Assembly (NCBI GenBank): GCA_039026235.1
Contig: JBCCMQ010000001.1
Coordinates: 992,001-1,056,000 of the forward strand
Reading direction: 5' to 3'
DNA: 64,000 bases
Source of the DNA: JBCCMQ01 sp039026235
GTDB lineage: Bacteria > Pseudomonadota > Alphaproteobacteria > Rhodobacterales > Rhodobacteraceae
Below are positions 44,064 through 53,494 of this stretch, in pieces. The translations under genes and the position numbers were made by a program. The notes under the pieces were generated by a model. That model was not told the DNA's origin. It did not search any database and was given only the letters and a program-made list of their open reading frames with translations. How positions within the stretch are numbered: the first letter of the stretch is position 1; each line of letters starts with the position of its first letter.

Positions 44064-45071
44064 ATGTCGATCACTCTGAAGGAAGTGGCTGAACGGGCCG
44101 GTGTATCGCGCTCTGCGGTGTCGCGCACCTTTACCGAGGGCGCATCGGTGTCCGAGCGGACCCGGCGCAAGGTCGAGAAGGCGGCGCGCGAACTTGGCTA
44201 CCGGCCGAATGCGTTGGCATCAAGCCTGACGACCGGGCGCACGAAGCTGATCGGACTGATTTCAAACAACTTTCACAATCCGATTTTCCTGGAAGTGTTC
44301 GACCTGTTCACAAGGGGATTGCAGGAACGCGGCCTGCGTCCTTTGCTGGTCAATCTGTCCGGCGCGCCGGACCCTGCGGAATCGCTTGAGCTGTTGCGCC
44401 AGTACTCAGTGGACGGGGTGATCGTGGCCTCATCGACCCTGCCACCGGAATTTGCCCTGTCGTTCCGAAAGGCCGGCATTCCGGTCGTCCATTCCTTCGG
44501 GCGCATGGCCAGCGCGTCGCAGGTGCATGTGGTGGGCATCGACAATATCGAATGCGGTCGGATGGCGGCGCGGACCCTGATGCAGCGGGGCTATGGTCGC
44601 GTTGCCTTTCTGGGCGGACCCGAGGCGGCCACGTCGACCCAGGATCGTTTTGCCGGGTTCCTTGAAGTGATGGAGGCCAACCCGCAGGTGCGCTGTCACT
44701 ACAGCTTTGCCTCGCAGTATAGTTTCGACGCCGGGCGGGTGGCGATGACCAAGGAACTGATCACCCAGCCAGCCGAAGCTTATTTCTGCGGCGATGACGT
44801 CCTGTCGATCGGGGCGCTGAGCGCCATTGCCTCGGCCGGGCTGAAGGTGCCCGGTGATATTGGCCTGATCGGGCTGAACGACATGGAAATGGCGCGCTGG
44901 GAGAACATCAACCTGACCACAATCCGCCAACCGATCCGTCAGATCATCGACGGATCGATCGAGCTGATCGCATCGACCCTGCAAGAGCCGGACCGCTTTC
45001 CCGAAGCCCGGCTTTTCGCCTGTCAGGTGATCGAGCGGGGCACGCTACGCCCCCTGCCCGCCAAGACCTAG
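44064..45071 (+). CDS. LacI-family transcriptional regulator of the inositol regulon
   Basis: A 335-residue repressor. The N-terminal helix-turn-helix TLKEVAERAGVSRSAVSRTF and hinge helix YRPNALASSLTTGRT are typical of LacI/GalR, followed by a periplasmic-binding-like effector domain. The start at 44064 is chosen since the HTH begins there and the longer frame overlaps the operator. It is divergent from the ABC transporter and next to the iol genes. The shared palindrome indicates that it represses both and probably itself. Effector unknown; an inositol intermediate is likely. Confidence 0.92.
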   Translation: MSITLKEVAERAGVSRSAVSRTFTEGASVSERTRRKVEKAARELGYRPNALASSLTTGRTKLIGLISNNFHNPIFLEVFDLFTRGLQERGLRPLLVNLSGAPDPAESLELLRQYSVDGVIVASSTLPPEFALSFRKAGIPVVHSFGRMASASQVHVVGIDNIECGRMAARTLMQRGYGRVAFLGGPEAATSTQDRFAGFLEVMEANPQVRCHYSFASQYSFDAGRVAMTKELITQPAEAYFCGDDVLSIGALSAIASAGLKVPGDIGLIGLNDMEMARWENINLTTIRQPIRQIIDGSIELIASTLQEPDRFPEARLFACQVIERGTLRPLPAKT

Positions 45072-45538
45072 CGCGCGGCGGCTTCGGCCACGGCGGCGAA
45101 AATCACATCCAGTTGGCCCGCCGCAGCGGCGAGATCGGCACCGCCCTCATCCATATAGGGTGCGAAAACATGGGACGGCGTCTTGTAGGACAGCGTCGCC
45201 GTGCCGTCGTCTTCTTCGGTCACATAGACGCGGATCGGCGCCTCGATCATGGCCGCGGTCGACAGGCCCAGTATCTGCACGGCGAAGACGTTGTTAAACA
45301 GCCCGATCACCCGGTTTCCGGGGATCTCGACACCGCGGTTGCGCGCCACCTCGGTCGGGCCGGCCTCGGTGACGACGCCGAGCATGTTGTCCTTGGCGGC
45401 CGCTTTGACCGCGTCGATCAGATCGGCATAGGACTTTTCCGTGGCCATCACCACCCAGCCGTCACGCGGGGCAAGCGACTGGGCCGCCGCAGCGCCTGTG
45501 AAAAGCAGCAGTGAAATTGCAATTGCCAGATATCGCAT
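45068..45538 (-). CDS. DUF302 domain-containing periplasmic protein
   Basis: A 156-residue protein with a signal peptide (AIAISLLLFTGAAAAQ) and a DUF302 domain (VMATEKSYADLIDAVKAAAKDNMLGVVTEAG, VIGLFNNVFAVQIL, RVYVTEEDDGTATLSYKTP). DUF302 proteins form TT1751-like folds of unknown function. AAGGAGAAGG precedes the ATG. Its stop overlaps that of the LacI gene by four bases. Its presence among inositol genes may be coincidental. Confidence 0.87.
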   Translation of the reverse strand: MRYLAIAISLLLFTGAAAAQSLAPRDGWVVMATEKSYADLIDAVKAAAKDNMLGVVTEAGPTEVARNRGVEIPGNRVIGLFNNVFAVQILGLSTAAMIEAPIRVYVTEEDDGTATLSYKTPSHVFAPYMDEGGADLAAAAGQLDVIFAAVAEAAAR

Positions 45539-45648
45539 GGCCTTCTCCTTGGGTTCGCGTTTGCCGGAACCTTAAGGCCATCGCGATCACGCGAAAACGC
45601 ACAACGCCGCGAGCGGCGGCATTGCGCCCATTGGTGTCCCTTGCCGGA

Positions 45649-46797
45649 CTAGCCGGTGCGGAACATCGGCGGCCGCGCATCCTGCCAGGCGCCCATTTCG
45701 CCGGCCGAACGCACCGCCGCATAAACCGCCGCCATGGACCGCAAACCGTCCGCAGCCTTGGGATACAGTCCGCCGTCGTTGCCTTGACCTGCGCGCAGGG
45801 CGTCGGCCAGATCGACGTAGATGTTGGCCACCGCGAGCGGGAAGCCCTCGGGCGATCCGATGACCACACGGCTGAGGCGCGCGGCGTCTTCAGTCAGGCC
45901 CGCCTCGCCCTTTTCGATGATCTCGGTCCGCCCACCAAGGTGCTGAAAATAAACCTGATTTGGCTGCTCTTGCGCCCAGCGCATGCCGCCCTTTTCGCCG
46001 TAGATCTGGATGTCGAGACCGTGCTGGCGGCCGATGGCGACCGTTGAGGTCCAAAGCCGGCCGACCGTGCCGTTTTCCATGCGGAAATTGACCATGGCGT
46101 CGTCTTCCAGCTCGCGCCCCGGCACGCAGGAGGCGAAATCGGCCGACAGTTGGGCAACCTCATCACCAACGACGAAGCTGGCGAGATGAAGCGCGTGGAT
46201 GCCGCAGTCGGCCATCTGGCCGGACGCGCCGGCCTGGGCGGGGTCATAACGCCAGCGCACGCGCGGATTGTCCTGGTCGCGGGCGTCGGCGTGATGGCCG
46301 TGGCTGAAATTCGCCACCACCAGACGGATACCACCCAGATCCCCCCGTTGCACCATGGCGCGCATCTCACGCACCATGGGATAGGAGGAATAGCAGTAAT
46401 TGACCGCACAGATCTTTCCCGAAGCCCGGGCGACGCGCACGATCTCTTCGCCCTCTTCCACGGTCATGGTCATGGGCTTTTCGCAAAGCACGTTAAAGCC
46501 TGCCTCAAGGAAGGCCTTGGTGATCTCATAATGGGTGGCGTTGGGTGTCGCGACGGTGACCAGATCGAGCCGGTCGGCGCGCCCCTTTTCGCCTTCAAGC
46601 ATGTCGCGCCAGTCGGCATAGGCGCGGTCGGCGGCCACGCCGAGGCTTTGCGCATAGGCCCGGCCCTTGTCCGGATCAACGTCCAAGGCGCCGGCCACGA
46701 AGGCGAAATTGCCATCGGCCTGGGCACCCAGCCGATGCGCCGGCCCAATCTGACTGCCTTCGCCGCCACCAACCATACCCCAGTTCAGCTTGGTCAT
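45649..46797 (-). CDS. Gfo/Idh/MocA family oxidoreductase (5 of 7), inositol cluster
   Basis: A 382-residue dehydrogenase beginning NWGMVGGGEGSQIGPAHRLGA, a start typical of the larger Gfo/Idh/MocA proteins in inositol and rhizopine clusters. EKPMTM carries the catalytic Lys and DCGIHALHLASFVVG the active-site His. The ATG at 46797 is preceded by GGAGA; a 43-residue extension inside the upstream gene is rejected. It is the last gene of the minus-strand iol unit and may oxidise an inositol isomer or inosose. Confidence 0.88.
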   Translation of the reverse strand: MTKLNWGMVGGGEGSQIGPAHRLGAQADGNFAFVAGALDVDPDKGRAYAQSLGVAADRAYADWRDMLEGEKGRADRLDLVTVATPNATHYEITKAFLEAGFNVLCEKPMTMTVEEGEEIVRVARASGKICAVNYCYSSYPMVREMRAMVQRGDLGGIRLVVANFSHGHHADARDQDNPRVRWRYDPAQAGASGQMADCGIHALHLASFVVGDEVAQLSADFASCVPGRELEDDAMVNFRMENGTVGRLWTSTVAIGRQHGLDIQIYGEKGGMRWAQEQPNQVYFQHLGGRTEIIEKGEAGLTEDAARLSRVVIGSPEGFPLAVANIYVDLADALRAGQGNDGGLYPKAADGLRSMAAVYAAVRSAGEMGAWQDARPPMFRTG

Positions 46798-46807
46798 TGC
46801 TGTCTCC

Positions 46808-47704
46808 TCACGCGAAGCCAATCGAGGCAAGATAGGTGCGATTTGTCTTGGCATCCCCCAGCGGATCGGTGTCCGGAAGGGTCGGATCACAGTCCTGTTC
46901 GACGGTGCACCAGCCGTCGAAGCCACTGTCGATCAGGATCTGACGGACCCGGGGAAAATCGACATCGCCGTCGCCGAGGTTGCAGAAAATGCCCTGGCCG
47001 CAGGCCTCGTAGAACCCGGTGCCCTTGGCAATAACATCGGCCTTCACGACCGGGTCTATGTCCTTGAAATGCATATAGCTGATGCGGCCGATGTGGCGCT
47101 CCATGAAGGCGGCGGGATCAAAGCCCGCATAGGAATGGTGCCCGGTGTCGAAACAGATTTTCAGGATCTTTTCGTCAACCTCGTCCAGCAGGCGTTCGAG
47201 CTCTGGCTCAAAATCGATGAAGCCTGCGGCATGGGCATGGATGCCCACGGTCAGCCCATAGTCTTCGGCCCCCATGCGGGCCACATGGGCAAGGCGGTCG
47301 CGGTAGGCGGCCCATTCGGCGGCATCCATCTGTTCGGCCGCGTCGACCCTTCCCGCCGTGGGTGCACGGCGCGGCGAGATCGAATCGATCAGCACCAGAT
47401 GCTGTGCGCCATGGGCCACCAGCGCCTTGCAGGTCCGGGTCGCACCGTCGAGCACATCGTCCCACTGGTCCGGGTCGTGGAAAGCGCGGAACACCACGCC
47501 GCCGATCAGCGTCAGACCGTGTTCATCCAGCGCCTCGGCCACTTGCGGCGGATCTTCGGGCATGAATCCCACGGGCCCAAGTTCGATCCCCGTGTACCCG
47601 GCCGCCGCATTCTCACGCAGCACATCGCGCCATTTGGGATTGCGCGGGTCACCCGCAAACTCGACGCCCCAGGAACAGGGGGCATTTCCGATCTTCATGG
47701 TCAT
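46808..47704 (-). CDS. IolE-like sugar phosphate isomerase/epimerase family protein (inosose dehydratase-like)
   Basis: A 298-residue TIM-barrel protein of the xylose-isomerase-like family. GNAPCSWGVEF, GYTGIELGPVGFMP, ICFDTGHHSYAGFDPAAFMERHIGRISYMHFKD-type blocks and the Glu in CTVEQDCDP are as in IolE, which dehydrates scyllo-inosose. Metal ligands (Glu, Asp, His, Glu) appear present. AGGAGCG precedes the ATG. With IolG-type dehydrogenases on both sides it should supply the second step of inositol breakdown; an isomerase role (IolI/IolH) is the alternative. Confidence 0.82.
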   Translation of the reverse strand: MTMKIGNAPCSWGVEFAGDPRNPKWRDVLRENAAAGYTGIELGPVGFMPEDPPQVAEALDEHGLTLIGGVVFRAFHDPDQWDDVLDGATRTCKALVAHGAQHLVLIDSISPRRAPTAGRVDAAEQMDAAEWAAYRDRLAHVARMGAEDYGLTVGIHAHAAGFIDFEPELERLLDEVDEKILKICFDTGHHSYAGFDPAAFMERHIGRISYMHFKDIDPVVKADVIAKGTGFYEACGQGIFCNLGDGDVDFPRVRQILIDSGFDGWCTVEQDCDPTLPDTDPLGDAKTNRTYLASIGFA

Positions 47705-47712
47705 GGGCGCTC

Positions 47713-48816
47713 CTAGACTTTAATGACGTCCTGCCAGCCGCCTGCGGCCTTGGACGCGCGGGCGGCGGCAACCACTTCGGCCACGGCAAGCCCGTCGCGG
47801 AAAGTGGGCCAGACGGGTTTTCCGGTCTCAATGGCACGCAGGAAATCGCGTGCCTCGATGATGATCTGATCCTGATAGCCGGTGCCGTGGCCGGGACCCT
47901 GGCAAAAGGCCAGATAGTCGGGATGGGCGGGTCCTGTCAGGATCTTCTTGAAGCCGCGCTCGGCCTCGGCGCCTTCGGCGCGGTAAAGCCAGAGGGCGTT
48001 CTGATCTTCCTGATCGAAACGGATGGCGCCCGTGGTTCCCGTGACCTCATAGATATAGCCCATCTTGCGCCCGTGGGCGACGCGGCTGAAATAGAGATGG
48101 GCCATGGCGCCAGAGGCGAGCCGACACATAATCTGCGCCTGATCGTCGTTACCGGCGGGCTTGCCGCCCCTTTCGGCGTGGACCGTTTCAAAATCCGCCA
48201 TCACCGATGCGATCGGTCCCGCCAGCGCCAGCGCCGCGTTGATCATATGGGGGGCGAGATCGCCGAGGGTGCCGTTGGCGTCGCCGAATGACCGCCAGGT
48301 CGCCGGCTGGGTTGGGTCGGCATAGAAATCTTCGGTGTGTTCGCCGCGAAACCAGACCACATCGCCGATTTCTCCATCGGCGATCAGGTTGCCTGCGAAC
48401 TGGCTGGCCGGTGTCCGGATATAGTTGAAGCCCACCATGTTGGGCAGGCCGCTTGCCTCGGCTTCGGCGGTCATGGCGCGGGCGTCTTCCAGCGTCGCGC
48501 CCAGCGGCTTTTCACAGAAGACCGGCTTGCCCAGGGCAAAAGCCCGGGACGCGACGGCACGGTGCGTGCTTTGCGGCGCGGCGATGACCACGGCCTCGAC
48601 CGCCGGGTCATCCACCAGCGTCTCCCAACTTTCGGCCGCGCGGCGGAACCCGAATGCATCGCGGTAGCGCGTGGCGCTGTCCGGAGAGCCGGCCGCGACC
48701 ATCTCGAGCCGGGGCCGAAGGGTCGTGCCGAACACCGCCCCGACGGAGGCCATGGCAACGGCATGGGCCTTGCCCATATAGCCGCCCCCCACGATGCCAA
48801 TTCCGATTTCTGCCAT
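47713..48816 (-). CDS. Gfo/Idh/MocA family oxidoreductase (6 of 7), inositol cluster
   Basis: A 367-residue dehydrogenase. IGIVGGGYMGKAHAVAMA is the coenzyme loop, CEKPLGATLEDARAM carries the catalytic Lys, and LGDLAPHMINAALALAG the active-site His. It starts 24 bases left of operator 2 and is divergent from iolD, so it should be induced together with the iol operon. It likely oxidises an inositol isomer such as scyllo-inositol or an inosose derivative. A longer frame to 49065 overlaps iolD and is rejected. Confidence 0.88.
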   Translation of the reverse strand: MAEIGIGIVGGGYMGKAHAVAMASVGAVFGTTLRPRLEMVAAGSPDSATRYRDAFGFRRAAESWETLVDDPAVEAVVIAAPQSTHRAVASRAFALGKPVFCEKPLGATLEDARAMTAEAEASGLPNMVGFNYIRTPASQFAGNLIADGEIGDVVWFRGEHTEDFYADPTQPATWRSFGDANGTLGDLAPHMINAALALAGPIASVMADFETVHAERGGKPAGNDDQAQIMCRLASGAMAHLYFSRVAHGRKMGYIYEVTGTTGAIRFDQEDQNALWLYRAEGAEAERGFKKILTGPAHPDYLAFCQGPGHGTGYQDQIIIEARDFLRAIETGKPVWPTFRDGLAVAEVVAAARASKAAGGWQDVIKV

Positions 48817-48839
48817 AGCGGAGACGTCCAGATTTTGCG

Positions 48840-48855
48840 TTGCAACCGGTTGCAA
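48840..48855. promoter_or_regulatory. LacI-type operator 2 (16-bp palindrome) at the iol divergent promoter
   Basis: TTGCAACCGGTTGCAA is perfectly symmetric and identical to the core of operator 1. It lies between the divergent genes at 48816 (minus) and iolD at 48929 (plus), 24 and 73 bases from their starts. Repression of both units by the adjacent LacI protein is the direct inference. Confidence 0.85.
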
Positions 48856-48928
48856 AATCCGTATCCTTAAATCGCGGGACCGGTCAATGACCAATCGAAA
48901 ACAGACCCGACACGTCCTGGGGAGGCAC

Positions 48929-50794
48929 ATGACCGATAAGACGATCCGGCTGACCACGGCCCAGGCGATTGTGCGCTTTCTGGCGGCACAGTTCATCGAG
49001 ATCGACGGCGTGCGGACGCGTATCTGCGGCGGAGGTTTCGGTATTTTCGGACATGGCAATGTCACCTGTCTGGGCGAGGCGCTTTACGACTTCAGGGATG
49101 CGCTGCCGCTTTACCGGGGCCAGAACGAACAGGGCATGGGCTTTGCCGCGGCGGCCTATGCGAAATACCACCTGCGGCGGCGGTTCATGTTCGCCACCGC
49201 ATCGGCCGGCCCGGGCACGGCCAACCTTTTGACCGCTGCGGCGCTGGCCCATGCCAACCGGCTGCCGATGCTGATGCTGTGCGGCGATACCTTCCTGACC
49301 CGGCTGCCCGACCCGGTGCTGCAACAGATCGAGCATTTCGGGAACCCGGCCATGGGCCTGAACGACGGATTTCAGGCGGTGTCGCGCTATTGGGACCGGA
49401 TCACCCATCCGGCCCAGGTGATCCAGTCGCTGCCCGCTGCGCTGGCGACGCTGCTGGACCCGGGCGACTGCGGTCCTGCCTTCATCGCCCTGCCCCAGGA
49501 CGTCCAGGGCTGGACCTATGACTATCCCGAGAGCTTCTTTGCCGAACGGTTGCACCGGATCCGGCGCGTCACCCCCGATGCGGGCGAGATTGCCGATGCG
49601 GCCGAGATGCTTCGCAGCGCCGAACGGCCTGTGATCATCGCCGGCGGGGGCGTTCAGTATTCCGGCGCGGTGGCGAAACTGACGGCCTTTGCCGAGACCC
49701 ATCAGATCCCGGTGATCGAGACCATCGCCGGGCGCGCCAATATGCTGGCCACCCATCCCCTGAACATCGGGCCCGTGGGCGTGACCGGATCGGACAGCGC
49801 CAACGCCGTGGCCGAGGCGGCCGATGTGGTGCTGTCGGTCGGATCGCGTCTGCAGGATTTCACCACCGGGTCCTGGACCGCCTTTGCCAAGGACGCGCGG
49901 TTCATCTCACTCAATGCCGCGCGCCACGATGCGGGCAAGCACATGTCGCTGCCGGTGGTGGGTGATGCGCTGGAGGGTCTGACCCTTCTGGCGGCCGCCA
50001 CCAGCGGATACCGGGCCCCGGACAGCTGGGTCGGCTTCGCCAAGGACGAGCGCACCAAATGGGACGCCTATGTGGCCGAAAACGTCCGGCCCGGGAACCG
50101 GCCCAATTCCTATGCCCAGGCCATCGGCGTGGTAAACGATCTTTGCGACAGCCGGGACCGGGTGGTCGCGGCGGCAGGCGGGCTTCCGGCCGAGGTCACG
50201 GCCAACTGGCGCACGCTTGACATCGGCACGGTCGATGTGGAGTTCGGCTTTTCCTGCATGGGCTATGAAATCGCCGGGGGCTGGGGCGCACGGATTGCAC
50301 AAAGCGAGAAAGAGCCCGATGCGGACACCATCGTCTTTGTCGGCGACGGGTCGTATCTTTTGATGAATTCGGACATCTATTCATCTGTTTTGACGCAGAA
50401 AAAGCTGATCATCCTGGTTCTGGACAACGGCGGCTTTGCGGTCATCAACAAGCTTCAGAACAACACCGGCAACGAAAGCTTCAACAACCTGTTCGCCGAT
50501 ACGCCGACGATTCCAGACCCCTTTGCGGTGGATTTCGCGGCCCATGCGGCGGCGATGGGCGCCCAGGCCGAACATGTGGCCAATCCGGCCGAACTGGGCG
50601 CCGCCTTTGCGCGCGCAAAGGCCGCCGACAAGACATCGGTGATCGTCATGAACGTCGATGCCTATGAAGGCTGGACCACCGAGGGCCACACCTGGTGGGA
50701 GGTGGGCACGCCCCATGTGTCCGAGCATGAAAAGGTGCGCGCCGCCCACAGCGAAATCGAAGCGGCCCGCAGCAAGCAGCGCCGCGGCGTATGA
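48929..50794 (+). CDS. iolD: 3D-(3,5/4)-trihydroxycyclohexane-1,2-dione hydrolase IolD
   Basis: A 621-residue thiamine-diphosphate enzyme that opens the ring of the inositol diketo intermediate to 5-deoxyglucuronate. The acetolactate-synthase-like fold shows the cofactor Glu in RGQNEQGMGFAAAAYA, FATASAGPGTAN, the cofactor motif GDGSYLLMNSDIYSSV with the metal Asn in VLDNGGFAVIN, and the IolD-specific FGHGNVTCLGEAL and GYEIAGGWGAR. Length is typical. GGGGAGG precedes the ATG at 48929; a longer frame crosses the operator. It opens the coupled iolD-C-B-J-G operon. Confidence 0.96.
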   Translation: MTDKTIRLTTAQAIVRFLAAQFIEIDGVRTRICGGGFGIFGHGNVTCLGEALYDFRDALPLYRGQNEQGMGFAAAAYAKYHLRRRFMFATASAGPGTANLLTAAALAHANRLPMLMLCGDTFLTRLPDPVLQQIEHFGNPAMGLNDGFQAVSRYWDRITHPAQVIQSLPAALATLLDPGDCGPAFIALPQDVQGWTYDYPESFFAERLHRIRRVTPDAGEIADAAEMLRSAERPVIIAGGGVQYSGAVAKLTAFAETHQIPVIETIAGRANMLATHPLNIGPVGVTGSDSANAVAEAADVVLSVGSRLQDFTTGSWTAFAKDARFISLNAARHDAGKHMSLPVVGDALEGLTLLAAATSGYRAPDSWVGFAKDERTKWDAYVAENVRPGNRPNSYAQAIGVVNDLCDSRDRVVAAAGGLPAEVTANWRTLDIGTVDVEFGFSCMGYEIAGGWGARIAQSEKEPDADTIVFVGDGSYLLMNSDIYSSVLTQKKLIILVLDNGGFAVINKLQNNTGNESFNNLFADTPTIPDPFAVDFAAHAAAMGAQAEHVANPAELGAAFARAKAADKTSVIVMNVDAYEGWTTEGHTWWEVGTPHVSEHEKVRAAHSEIEAARSKQRRGV

Positions 50795-51798
50795 GCACGA
50801 AGGCGGGTCCTCAGATGCAAGACATCCTTGCCGGTATCCGAAAAAGGAACTTCGTCGTTGTCGGGCGTGTGGGGATCGATTTCTGCATCGATCCACCGGG
50901 ATCGAAGACGGAACATGCGGCCCAGACGACCGTGTCCATGGGCGGCTCATCAGCCAATATCGCGGCCGGGCTGGTCAAGCTGGGCAGCCGGGCGGCGCTG
51001 GTGACCTGCGTATCGGACGATTCAATCGGGCGGTACTGCACCAACCAGCTGGACCATTACGGTGTTGACCGGCGCCATGTGCGGGCGGTGGGCGGCGAGG
51101 CGCGAAACTCGCTGGCCGTCTATGAAAGCACGATCGAGGACCACCAGACGGTGATCTACCGCAACGGTGCCGCGGATTTCGAGATGACCGAGGCCGATGT
51201 GGTCGCGGTCGATTACGCGGGCTTCGGCGCCTTGATCACGGCCGGCACCGTCTTTGCCGCCGAACCGTCCAGAAGCGCATCCTTCAGGGCTTTTGAACTG
51301 GCCCGGGCGGCGGGTCTGCCGGTGATCTTTGATGTCGACTACCGGCCCTATTCCTGGCCATCGCCCGAGGTTGCATCCGATGTGCTGTCGCGCGCGGGCG
51401 CCATGGCAGACGTGATCGTGGGCAATGACGAAGAGTTCGGCTTTATGGCTGGCAATTACGACCGGGGACTGGACAAGGCCCGAGAACTGGCGCGCAGCGG
51501 CGCCGGCATCGTGATCTATAAGATGGGCCCGGAAGGTGCGATCACGCTGACCGAAAATGATGAGATCAGAACCGGCATCTTCCGCACCGATGCCCTGAAG
51601 CCCGAAGGGGCAGGCGACAGTTTCATGGCCGGTCTGATGGCGTCGCTGGCCGCGGGGCATGACCTACGCGCCGCAGTGCTGCGCGGATCCGCCTGCGCCG
51701 CGATCACGGTCTCGGCGCCCGGGTGCGCCCCCGCCATGCCCGACAGCAAACGCCTGGAGACATTCCTGCAAGACCACGCCGGCCCAACCGCGGCCTGA
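50791..51798 (+). CDS. iolC: 5-dehydro-2-deoxygluconokinase IolC
   Basis: A 335-residue PfkB-family kinase that phosphorylates 2-deoxy-5-keto-gluconate. IolC-typical blocks are FVVVGRVGIDFCIDPPG, SMGGSSANIAAGLVKLG, DVDYRPYSWP and PEGAGDSFMAGLMASL, which carries the catalytic Asp. ATGA overlap with iolD. It provides the phosphorylated substrate for the aldolase encoded two genes downstream. Confidence 0.95.
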   Translation: MSTKAGPQMQDILAGIRKRNFVVVGRVGIDFCIDPPGSKTEHAAQTTVSMGGSSANIAAGLVKLGSRAALVTCVSDDSIGRYCTNQLDHYGVDRRHVRAVGGEARNSLAVYESTIEDHQTVIYRNGAADFEMTEADVVAVDYAGFGALITAGTVFAAEPSRSASFRAFELARAAGLPVIFDVDYRPYSWPSPEVASDVLSRAGAMADVIVGNDEEFGFMAGNYDRGLDKARELARSGAGIVIYKMGPEGAITLTENDEIRTGIFRTDALKPEGAGDSFMAGLMASLAAGHDLRAAVLRGSACAAITVSAPGCAPAMPDSKRLETFLQDHAGPTAA

Positions 51799-51812
51799 GA
51801 GGATTAAGAACG

Positions 51813-52655
51813 ATGCATATACCCCCGTATGACAACAAGAATGAACCGATTGTGGGCGCAGAAAATCCGACGGTTCCCTTAAATTTCTTCAACATCGTCA
51901 AATTGCAGCGGGGCGAGAGCTTTGAGTATGCGGTACCGGGTTATGAAACCTGCATTGTGCCGGCAACGGGCAGTGTCGATGTGGCGGTCGGCGCACTGAA
52001 CGTGACCGCTTTGGGGGGCCGGGGCGTCGATGTCTGGGACGGCGATCCCGAGGGCGTTTACGTCCCGACAGGTATGTCGGCCAGCTTCACCTGCGTGTCC
52101 GATGCGACCGAGGTCTTTATCGCCGGGGCGAAGTATGACGAGGTGCTGGAGCCTTTTGCGGTGCGCGCCGACGAACTCGATATCGTGCAATACGGCTCGG
52201 ACGAGACGAAAACTCACCGCAAGATCAAACACATCCTGGGTCAAAAGCAGCACGGCAAGGTCGGCAGGCTGCTGGTAAGCGAGCTTTACACCGTCGGTCA
52301 GGGCGGCTGGTCGGGCTTTCCCAGCCACAAGCATGACACCGACCGCCTGCCCGATGAGACGCGCCATGACGAAACCTACAATTTCCGCTTCCGTCCCAAC
52401 TATGGCATGGGCGTCCAGCTTCTGCAGCGCGAGGGTCAGACGGTGGGCGAGGCCTACCATCTGGTGGACGGCTCGACCATCTGTCTGGACAGCGGCTATC
52501 ACCCCTGCGCCGTGATGCCGGGCTATGAGATGTACTATTTCACCATCCTTGGCGGGCTGTCGCAGCGCAGTCTGGTACAGTACTTTCAGCCCGTGCATGC
52601 CGAACAACTGCACACGATCCCGGGCATTCTGGACATGGTCGCCAAGTTCAAATGA
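51813..52655 (+). CDS. iolB: 5-deoxy-glucuronate isomerase IolB
   Basis: A 280-residue bicupin isomerase that converts 5-deoxy-glucuronate to 2-deoxy-5-keto-gluconate. Family blocks include LNFFNIVKLQRGESFEY, GQGGWSGFPSHKHDTDRLP and the metal-binding His/Glu residues in SHKHD, HDETYNF and GYHPCAVMPGYEMYYF. AGAGGA precedes the ATG at 51813; the longer upstream frame lies inside iolC. Its stop overlaps the aldolase start. Confidence 0.94.
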   Translation: MHIPPYDNKNEPIVGAENPTVPLNFFNIVKLQRGESFEYAVPGYETCIVPATGSVDVAVGALNVTALGGRGVDVWDGDPEGVYVPTGMSASFTCVSDATEVFIAGAKYDEVLEPFAVRADELDIVQYGSDETKTHRKIKHILGQKQHGKVGRLLVSELYTVGQGGWSGFPSHKHDTDRLPDETRHDETYNFRFRPNYGMGVQLLQREGQTVGEAYHLVDGSTICLDSGYHPCAVMPGYEMYYFTILGGLSQRSLVQYFQPVHAEQLHTIPGILDMVAKFK

Positions 52656-53494
52656 CCCTGGCGACGCTTCGCGATGTGCTGCAGCCCGCCTTGGCGGGCG
52701 GATATGCCGTGGGCGGGCTGGTCTGCCTGGGCTGGGAAGACATGCGTGCCTATGCGCGCGCGGCCGAGGCCGAGGCGCTGCCCGTCATCCTTCAGGCCGG
52801 TCCCTCTTGCCGGGCGCACACGCCCCTGCCCGTTCTGGGCAAAATGTTCCGCCAACTGGCCGACAACGTCTCTGTTCCCGTGGTCGCGCATCTGGACCAC
52901 GGCTATACCTTCAAGGAATGCAAAGAGGCGCTGGACGCCGGCTTTACCTCGCTGATGTTCGACGGCTCGCGTTTGCCCCTGGCTGAGAATATCGACAAGA
53001 CGGCCGCCATAGCCGAGATGGCCCATTCCGCCGGAATATCCTGTGAAGGCGAGATCGGCTTTGTGGGCTATGCCACGGGCGAAAGCTCTGAGGGGACCGA
53101 TCCCGAAGAGGCGGCGGTCTTTGCGCGGGATTCGGGCGTGGACGCCATGGCGATCTCGGTCGGCAACGTGCACTTGCAGGAAAACAAGGAAGGCGGGCTG
53201 GACGAAGGGCGCATTCGCGAAATCGAAGCCGAAACGTCGGTTCCGCTTGTCATACATGGGGGATCGGGCGTGCCGGTCTTGCAGCGCCAGACGCTGGCGC
53301 GAACATCGAAGATCTGCAAGTTCAACATCGGGACCGAGTTGCGCATGGCCTTTGGCAGCGCCCTTAGGGCCGCCATTGCCGCCGACGGCGCGCGCTTTGA
53401 CCGGGTCCAGATCATGGCCGAGGTCGAGCGCCCGATTGAAGCGGCGGCGCGGTCGGTCCTGCGCGCCCTGGGCCCGGTGCGGGAGACGGCGTGA
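52652..53494 (+). CDS. iolJ: Class II aldolase, 6-phospho-5-dehydro-2-deoxy-gluconate aldolase type (IolJ)
   Basis: A 280-residue zinc-dependent class II aldolase of the FbaA/GatY/IolJ family. Key motifs are VVAHLDHGYTFKECKEAL (Asp and first zinc His), FTSLMFDGSRLPL, GEIGFVGY and LVIHGGSGVP (zinc His and phosphate loop), with the second zinc His in VGNVHLQ. It splits the phosphorylated keto-deoxy-gluconate to dihydroxyacetone phosphate and malonate semialdehyde. ATGA overlap with iolB. The next enzyme, IolA, is not in the window. Confidence 0.9.
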   Translation: MTLATLRDVLQPALAGGYAVGGLVCLGWEDMRAYARAAEAEALPVILQAGPSCRAHTPLPVLGKMFRQLADNVSVPVVAHLDHGYTFKECKEALDAGFTSLMFDGSRLPLAENIDKTAAIAEMAHSAGISCEGEIGFVGYATGESSEGTDPEEAAVFARDSGVDAMAISVGNVHLQENKEGGLDEGRIREIEAETSVPLVIHGGSGVPVLQRQTLARTSKICKFNIGTELRMAFGSALRAAIAADGARFDRVQIMAEVERPIEAAARSVLRALGPVRETA

